From Pleurodeles waltl (taxonomy: Eukaryota; Chordata; Amphibia; Caudata; Salamandridae), in contig NC_090439.1 in the NCBI RefSeq assembly GCF_031143425.1, positions 643,127,465-643,191,464 of the forward strand: a stretch of 64,000 nucleotides of DNA, in the 5' to 3' direction. Numbering within the stretch: position 1 is the first letter of the stretch; each line of letters begins with the position of its first letter. The translations under genes and the position numbers were made by a program. A model generated the notes under the pieces. It had not been told where the DNA came from and searched no databases. It was given only the letters and a program-made list of their open reading frames with translations. Below are positions 58,501 to 64,000 of the stretch, in pieces.

Positions 58501-59243
58501 GCGGGAGCCTGTGCTAGAGCCCATGATTTACTAGTGAAGCAGAGATCTGGCTCAAGACCAGGGTTCAAGTCCCGCTTCGGCAGGTCTTGGGCTCAATTCC
58601 CCTTGACCAGATAATTCTCGCCTCGGTGCCTAATCTAATTCATGGGTCCCACTCTGCAACTCTGGGCAATAGCTTGCTTAATCTCCACAACGGCCCCAAC
58701 AGCGCTTGGATGCCTGGCTTCACCCTGGGGGTGCTCAGGAGTGGGCGCCTCACAGGGAAAAGCCAGGAGGGGTTCCATAGCGGTATGAGTACAGCGCCTT
58801 GAGACCCTAACAGGTGAGTAGTGCGCTATACAAGTGCTAATTTACATTTTACATTTTTTACTATAGGACTCCGCTAGTTATCTCGGAACAAGTGGTGAGA
58901 AGGAAGGTGTAATAACCTCCTCCCCCACCGGACAGTCGCGAACAAAGTCAGGTGGCCAATCCTGTTCGGCCAGCAGAACATCATATGATTTTACCACATG
59001 GTCCCAAAAAATGGTGTTTATAATACGGTCAATGTCCCCTTCCAATCACAGAGTCACTTCATATACTCTATCAGGATCAGAGACCCGCATATCCGCCGTC
59101 TCGACTTGTATGAAGTCATCAGTTGCTTTCACCTCCAGATGCTCTAGAAGACTCCGGCGAACTATTGTGACCTCTGCCGCGCTGTCTAACAGTGCCAACG
59201 CCCATGTCTTGTTCGTCAAAAGAACTCTCTTCTTGAGCGGCAT
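55588..59243 (-). pseudogene. Foamy-like Pol (PR-RT-RNase H-IN), several lesions
   Basis: It starts at an ATG at 59243, inside the end of gag and in the +1 frame. Protease follows at once with LLDSAAEVTIV; the usual third active-site residue Gly is Ala. A TGA (59046-59048), a TAA (58878-58880) and a SINE (58534-58856) interrupt the stretch before RT. RT has IVVDYRHLN (about 58268) and YVDDIYL (57984-57964), and a one-base loss in a T-run near 58079 shifts the frame. RNase H shows MYTDG (about 57125). The integrase zinc site is at about 56450-56330 (HAGVAATISLLQ, CCDICQQ). Its catalytic residues lie in LDHCGPL, HSDQGPAF and MERLNRD, with one TAA at 56209-56211 between the first and second. Catalytic residues remain, apart from the protease change. 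It ends 98 bases before env. Confidence 0.88.
58534..58856 (+). mobile_element. tRNA-derived SINE inserted in ERV pol
   Basis: A 323-bp insert flanked by 7-bp direct repeats TTTACTA (58527-58533 and 58857-58863). It has a Pol III B-box-like GGTTCAAGTCCCG at 58562-58574, a middle body, and a tail AGTGCGCTATACAAGTGCT then ATTTTACATTTT. No A box was found, so it is 5'-truncated. It lies antisense to the ERV and adds 330 bases (a multiple of three). Confidence 0.85.
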
Positions 59244-60684
59244 GTCTAACTGAGACTGCTGCCACTTTCTTCTTTTTAAATTGCTGTTTTTGTTGCAGCG
59301 GTTTCTCTTCTTGTTTAATAGAAACCTCCGCCGAGCGTTGTGAATCCTCTCTCGGTTTCACGTACTCCGTCCTCCGCTCTGACCGCCCACCTCTCTCACT
59401 TCTCTTTTCCGAGGAGTCCTGAAAGGAACGAGATTGGCGTGTATCAGTATATTGATATCTATCAGGCGTCTTCAAAGTATCCCTATTCCGGAGATTATAC
59501 TTATTCTGTGGGGTCTCCGGTTGTGGAGACTACCCACCATCTTTTTTAGGTGTCTGCTGTTTCTTGTCCCAGCGCTTTTTTGAACCCTCAGGTTGTTGCT
59601 GTTTAGCATTATCTTTATTATTTTTACCCTGCAACTGAGGTTTTTGTGGTCTAGCACCTAGGCTATCTTGACCAATACTAGAATATGTTTCCGCTATTAT
59701 TCTCGGAAGTTCCCGCTCCTGATTAAGCAGCGGAACATCCCGAAGACGCATTCGCACCGCTAGCACTACTGCCTCTCCTTTGAGATTACTCAAAATAATA
59801 GAAGAAACTGTGGCAAAATTGCCCAGCAACTGCATGCCCAAATCTAAGGCAGGGGCAGCCCCATATTCATCTTGAATTTGTTTAAGCACGTCCGGTAAAT
59901 TAGCTAATGTCGGTGTACCGTGTGCCGTAGTGTAGAGCGCGGCAAACACCGTGCCCCAGGTATTACAAAGGTCCACCGGAGGAACCATCCCATACGGCAA
60001 ACACATCGTCAAAATTCTATGTTTATCCTGAGGTCCCGTATGGGGAAATACTGCTTCCAGCGTATTAATTTTTTGCGCCAGCCAAAATGGAGTCTCCTCT
60101 CGTTTAGCCGGTACCTTACCCATAACGGAGTGTACAGTGGCCGGATTAATACCCGGAACCACTGCCTGTGGGTGCGCTGGAGCAGCACGCGCTGCGTTTA
60201 TATTTAGTGTCTGCATTACAAACTGAACTAATCGTCTATATGTAGCCGTGAAGTCTGTATATAAACGACGAACTTCAACCACTGCCAATTGAGCAACCGC
60301 AGGATGAGGTGTATATGTAGCCAATAAAGGCCAGGTAGGACCATCATTACTCAGTGAACCTAACCTAACTTGTGCAACTGTGTGTGGGAGGGCGCCATCA
60401 AGCCAATTATGGTGTTCTGGATAAGATAGAGGTATTTCTAAATAAGCGTAAGCCCTGTATTGTCCAGGGACATTCGCAACAGTGTATTCGTGAAAAGTAT
60501 TTGTACCCCCATCCACTGCTGGAAATCCGACCCAAGAATAAAAAAGTTCAGTTCTACAGGCTGCATGGGCGTCCACCACAAAAGTGACTGGACCCCCATG
60601 GACTGTCAGTCCATGTGCCAACAGATGTCCTGTGAGCGGTTGACGCATATTGATTGCAATATTCACTACATTAGGATTCGCCAT
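59119..60684 (-). pseudogene. Foamy-like Gag, one in-frame stop
   Basis: The frame begins at an ATG at 60684, 234 bases inside the 5' LTR, and is open for 384 codons to a TAG at 59530-59532. It then stays open in the same frame for 136 more codons to 59119, reaching past the pol start. The first part is mixed hydrophobic with a Pro/Ala-rich middle and a KKRWDKKQQTPKK basic stretch just before the TAG. The later part is Lys/Arg/Glu-rich and ends in RQRGRG, like a small Gly-Arg box. No CCHC zinc knuckle is present, as in foamy Gag. The TAG may be a nonsense mutation, or Gag may simply end there. Gag would build the capsid and bind the genome. Confidence 0.8.
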
Positions 60685-60899
60685 TTATAAAAAATAGCTC
60701 CAGGTCAGAGAAGGCAAACCAATATCGGGGTTTTCCTTTCAAAGTTCAAGCTTGAACAACCAACCACTAAGCAATAGGAAGCACCTATCCCGTGGCGGCG
60801 GAAAGCCTCAGCCCCACGGACGTCTCCGTATACGGGACCGAGGAGTCAAAATATATATGAGACCAAGAGAGTCAGTCGGACCTAAACATTAGAGCCTGA

Positions 60900-60918
60900 C
60901 CAAACGTTGGCGGCGCCA
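60900..60918 (-). other. ERV primer-binding site, tRNA-Lys1,2-like
   Basis: Minus strand TGGCGCCGCCAACGTTTGG begins directly inside the 5' LTR. It resembles the tRNA-Lys1,2 site (TGGCGCCCAACGTGGGG) with two extra bases, GC, after TGGCGCC. Foamy viruses use this primer. Confidence 0.75.
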
Positions 60919-61882
60919 TGTCGCGTGGGCTCTCATTATTCTAAATGAGACTACTGGATTTCTAGGCAGCAGGATCGATAACGGTGTGGGGGACTGAGTC
61001 TGACCCACGTGTAAAGAACTCTGTCACCCTAAATCCGGTTTTTGCTCCGGCTAACTAGCAGTGCCCTATTTCTCCCATGTGGAAGGAATAATTCGGCAGC
61101 CAAGCGCATGACATCTTTGGAACTTCTCAGGGAAGTCGTGGTTACTCAGATCCAAACCAACTCTCTTATTTACAATATGATCTCATATACAAATGACAAA
61201 GACAGTATAAGTTTTATATAATGTTTCAATAACCAGAACGATACAACACAGTAGGATTGAAATAGTCACCAGGAGAGTAAAACATAAGAACAAAGCTATC
61301 ATATTGTCTAACAGTTTCTACTCTCCCTCTGCTTGTTCTATTTAGAGCACAGCATGTTAAGCTTCTAGATTGCCTATTAGAATCACTGTGGAGACATCAG
61401 CCCTCATACCTGAGCAAAGTCCTGTGATCTTGGTTCAGCATCTGCAACGAGGCAGTCAGTGTCTAGTTGTGGTTCCCTGGTCGGAATCTCCCTCTTGCGT
61501 GTATTGGGACAAGGAAGTGATTTTATAACTAACATGTCATCGTGATCACAAAATGTCCCTACGCAGGAATGCCAAGTCTAAACTCCTACCACGTCTATCG
61601 GCAATGTACCAGACTGTATCCTTGACTGAAGCACAGAGTAAATGTTATGGAGAACTCCAGTGCTGAAGTAGGCAAAACAGTGTGATATGAATAAAAAAAC
61701 AACACCGTAGAACTGGCTATTCGAAAAATAACAGTACGAAGCCTAATAAAAAGCATGTAGAGCAAAGTGCACAGAGGCTCTAAGCTGTCAGCAAATGAAT
61801 AAAATATAGTCAGGGCAAAGTGCATAAAGGCCTAAAGCCTGAAGCTAAAGCGCAACGAATACGTAAAACTGACCACACTACA
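60919..61882 (-). repeat. 5' LTR of foamy-like ERV, 964 bp
   Basis: Nearly identical to 50799-51802 apart from about 15 substitutions and a 40-bp deletion near 61230. It drives the provirus on the minus strand. Confidence 0.93.
61212..61220 (-). promoter_or_regulatory. TATA box in ERV 5' LTR
   Basis: Minus strand TATATAAAA, about 660 bases into the LTR, gives a U3 of plausible length and an R-U5 of about 300. The same box is in the 3' LTR. Confidence 0.55.
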
Positions 61883-61886
61883 AGAC
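61883..61886. repeat. ERV target-site duplication, right (AGAC)
   Basis: AGAC directly after CACTACA, matching the left flank. Confidence 0.8.
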
Positions 61887-62926
61887 ATTGCTCACAAACC
61901 AGCACATTTGCTTGGGCCACCTCAATTAATCCACAGACTATAAAGGCAATATTAGGACGATACCCAGCAAACTAAATAAAAATTTATTTTGGATACTCAG
62001 ATGGATGTATAGGTTTGAGGTAGTTTATTCGCCGTGACCCAGGATAAATACTGGACAATGAATATGTGCCTTCAATTTTCATTCCCTATTGAAACAGCCA
62101 AAGATGTAGGCCCAATTTGTTCCTATATGTCTCAGAGTTTGCTGATTCCCATGAGACTCCATGTTTGGAATCCAGGCGAGTTACCGACCTCTCAGATTAG
62201 ATCACTGTCCCATAAAAGGATTTACATAGTTAGTACTTTATCCCATCTCATGTATTTTGTCTAAGTTTTAAAGGCTCTAAACACTGTTAACGTTGTTGGT
62301 AGTTCTTTCTTCCCTTTTCTCCTGTATAGAGCCCAGGATTATCCTCAAGGACCCATTGTATGTCTATCTACCTAAACAGAGCATTCATCTTATAGGGAAA
62401 AGTGCCTGTTCTTCAACCCCACCAATTGGTCAACACAGTTATACTTCTGAACATCTGTAAGGGTGATACCCCCATATTATACATCCCTGGGTTAGCTTTT
62501 GAGCTAATCTTCTTAGTTGCCTCACAACCCATAGGAGCAGTGTTGAATCTAGCCCTGTCTGCAGGGTCACCCTCAAACTTTTTCCTGTCACCCTTCCTGC
62601 TTTGGTGAATTCATTTTTGTTGGCTTTAGTATTTTGTGCAATCTACCACTGCTAACTAGTGCTAAAGTGCTTGTGCTCTCTCCCTAAAACATGGTAAAAG
62701 TGGCCCACACCTGATTGGTGCATTTAATTTACTTATATGTCCTTAATATATGGTATCATATGGAATCCAGGCCCTGTAGATGAAATGTTACTAGTGGGTC
62801 GGCAGCACTCATTGTGCCACCCACTAAAGTAGCATTTTAAAACATTTCAGGCCTGCCATTGCAGCCTGTAGTGCAGTTTTGAACCGCCAATTCGATTTGG
62901 CAAAATAAACCTTTTGCCAAGACTAA
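61887..62926. other. Intergenic; right part belongs to an unnamed interspersed repeat
   Basis: No coding signal. 62640-62926 (AACATGGTAAAAGTGGCCCA onward) and 63510-63850 have the look of one interspersed repeat split by the MITE between them. I cannot name the family. Confidence 0.4.
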
Positions 62927-63506
62927 GGGCCTCCTTATGAACCTAGCGGTCTTATGACCAGGATGATCGCAGTGGCTGTCGGACTGTTGCCAATGCGGTG
63001 GTCCGAGCAACACATTACGACCGCTGCGGTTGCACCGCGGTTGGACCACCAGGATTAGTCATGCCAGCGGTATGACATTTGTGGTGATCCTAATCTGCCA
63101 GGGCAGCACGGATTACGACTTTGCTCTCCGCCAGCGATTTCATGGCAGTAGCACTGCCATGAAAAGGCTGGTGAAGAATGGGTACAGGGGATCACAAGGG
63201 GACCCTGTCCTGCCCATACATTTGGCATGGTCAGTGCAGCGGCCCCCTAGCCAGCACCGTCATAAAGTTCACTCTCTGCTTTGCAGGCAGTGAACATTGC
63301 AAGGGTGCTGGCACACCATGCGTACTACAGCATTGTCGCTGGCTCTATTACGAGTCGGAGATAATGCTGTAGGCTGTTTTCCGATGCCGCGACTCAGATG
63401 GAAACTTGTAATGGGCCTGGCGGGGAGGCAGCCACAATGGAGGCAACCTCCCCATCGGGATTTCTGCGGTCGGGCTTTTCCATCTGTCAAAATAGTCATA
63501 AGGCCC
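62927..63506. mobile_element. Harbinger-type non-autonomous element (MITE), 580 bp
   Basis: Begins GGGCCTCCTTATGA and ends TCATAAGGCCC, flanked by TAA on both sides (62924-62926 and 63507-63509). The TWA target and GGGCC end match Harbinger rules and resemble the right end of the element at 3204. The interior is GC-rich and has no transposase frame. Confidence 0.85.
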
Positions 63507-63509
63507 TAA

Positions 63510-64000
63510 ATCTTCTTTTCTAATACATTTAAATCACTCTAAGGTAATCCTTAAAGGCCCATAGGGCAGGGTGCATTGTATTTAAAAAGCAGGACATATT
63601 AATTTAAGTTGCCCATGTCCTGGTAATTAAAACAAATACATTTGTTTACACTGCTTCGAGGCCTACCTTTCCCATTGGATAACACTGGGTTACCCTATTA
63701 CATTTAATAAGTGCAAACGTTTGATTGGAAGCAGGTAGATATGTCATGTTTAGAGTCAAATAAATTGTAATTTAAAATCCTCTCGAAAGATCAAATCAGA
63801 TTTCAAGTCACAAATCTGAAAATGACACTTTTAGAAAATTAGCATTTCCATTCCATAATCATTTGATGACAGCTGCCAGTTTCCTGGATCACACATGTTT
63901 CAATGGCTCTGCTATTGGAGTTTGTGTATTCCTACCAGTGAGACAAAGGGAACTGTGTGTAGGCAGAAAGGGCCATCCTGCCTGGATGGCTGGGACAGAG
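63510..64000. other. Continuation of interspersed repeat, no gene
   Basis: Similar in style to 62640-62926, with stretches such as CCATAGGGCAGGGTGCATTG. Runs to the window edge. Confidence 0.4.

Larger units (their letters stand above)
50799..61882 (-). mobile_element. Foamy-virus-like endogenous retrovirus (11.1 kb provirus)
   Basis: On the minus strand the order is 5' LTR (61882-60919), primer site, gag, pol, env, accessory frame, polypurine tract, 3' LTR (51802-50799). A 4-bp target duplication AGAC flanks it (50795-50798 and 61883-61886). Evidence for the foamy (spumaretrovirus) lineage: tRNA-Lys1,2-like primer site, Gag without zinc knuckles and with an Arg/Gly-rich end, Pol starting at its own ATG in the +1 frame, YVDD RT, Env of about 1020 codons with an N-terminal membrane segment, and an extra frame overlapping env. 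Lesions: one stop in gag, three stops plus a frameshift plus a SINE in pol, one stop in env. Endogenous foamy-like elements are known from salamanders, fish and a few mammals. Whether this one is described I cannot say. Confidence 0.88.

Noticed and set aside
58534..58600. Functional tRNA gene
   Set aside because: Only a B-box-like half is present and it belongs to a SINE with target duplications.

Overview
This window looks like repeat-dense intergenic DNA from a very large vertebrate genome, most likely a salamander (newt-like). The inference rests on the mix of elements: a long GC-rich Harbinger with Myb/SANT partner genes, decayed Ty3/gypsy and LINE copies, palindromic MITEs, a tRNA-derived SINE and a foamy-virus-like endogenous retrovirus. 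I found no convincing host gene exon, no tRNA or rRNA gene and no CRISPR array. Almost every long open frame belongs to a mobile element or is an artefact of tandem repeats. Species assignment is by pattern recognition only.

Layout. 1-3204: right-hand end of a Harbinger-type DNA transposon that enters from outside the window. 5434-14250: a complete Harbinger element bounded by TTA target duplications and 24-bp inverted termini. It carries a Myb/SANT gene (+, two exons), an apparently intact DDE transposase (-) and a second SANT-type gene (+, at least three exons, frameshifted), followed by three minisatellites. 15455-16463: an LTR-like block resembling the retroviral LTRs further right. 19500-24720: remains of two Ty3/gypsy elements, one (-) with a SCAN-like capsid and one (+) with RT/RNase H/integrase. 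27216-34214: a decayed Mag-like Ty3/gypsy element with both LTRs, a MITE inside gag and extra sequence carrying hammerhead-ribozyme-like motifs. 42320-42792: two more MITEs of the same palindromic family. 43760-49580: a LINE (-) with ORF1-like frames, an APE endonuclease, a YADD reverse transcriptase and repeated 5' units. 50799-61882: the foamy-like endogenous retrovirus (-). 62927-63506: a Harbinger-type MITE inside another repeat.

The standout is the 11.1-kb foamy-like provirus. It has about 1-kb LTRs, a 4-bp target duplication (AGAC), a tRNA-Lys1,2-like primer site, and a polypurine tract next to the 3' LTR. Gag lacks zinc knuckles. Pol has its own ATG in the +1 frame overlapping gag. Env has an N-terminal membrane segment and an RKKR cleavage site. 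An unidentified 164-aa open frame overlaps the env 3' end, where foamy viruses carry accessory/transactivator genes. Gag, pol and env carry premature stops, pol also has a frameshift and a SINE insertion, so the provirus is not intact. The accessory frame is open throughout.

The Harbinger genes would work together: the DDE protein cuts and joins DNA, while SANT/Myb-type partners in this superfamily bind DNA and help bring the transposase to the nucleus and the termini. Two SANT-type genes in one element is unusual. The retroelements are all damaged and are best read as fossils in different states of decay.
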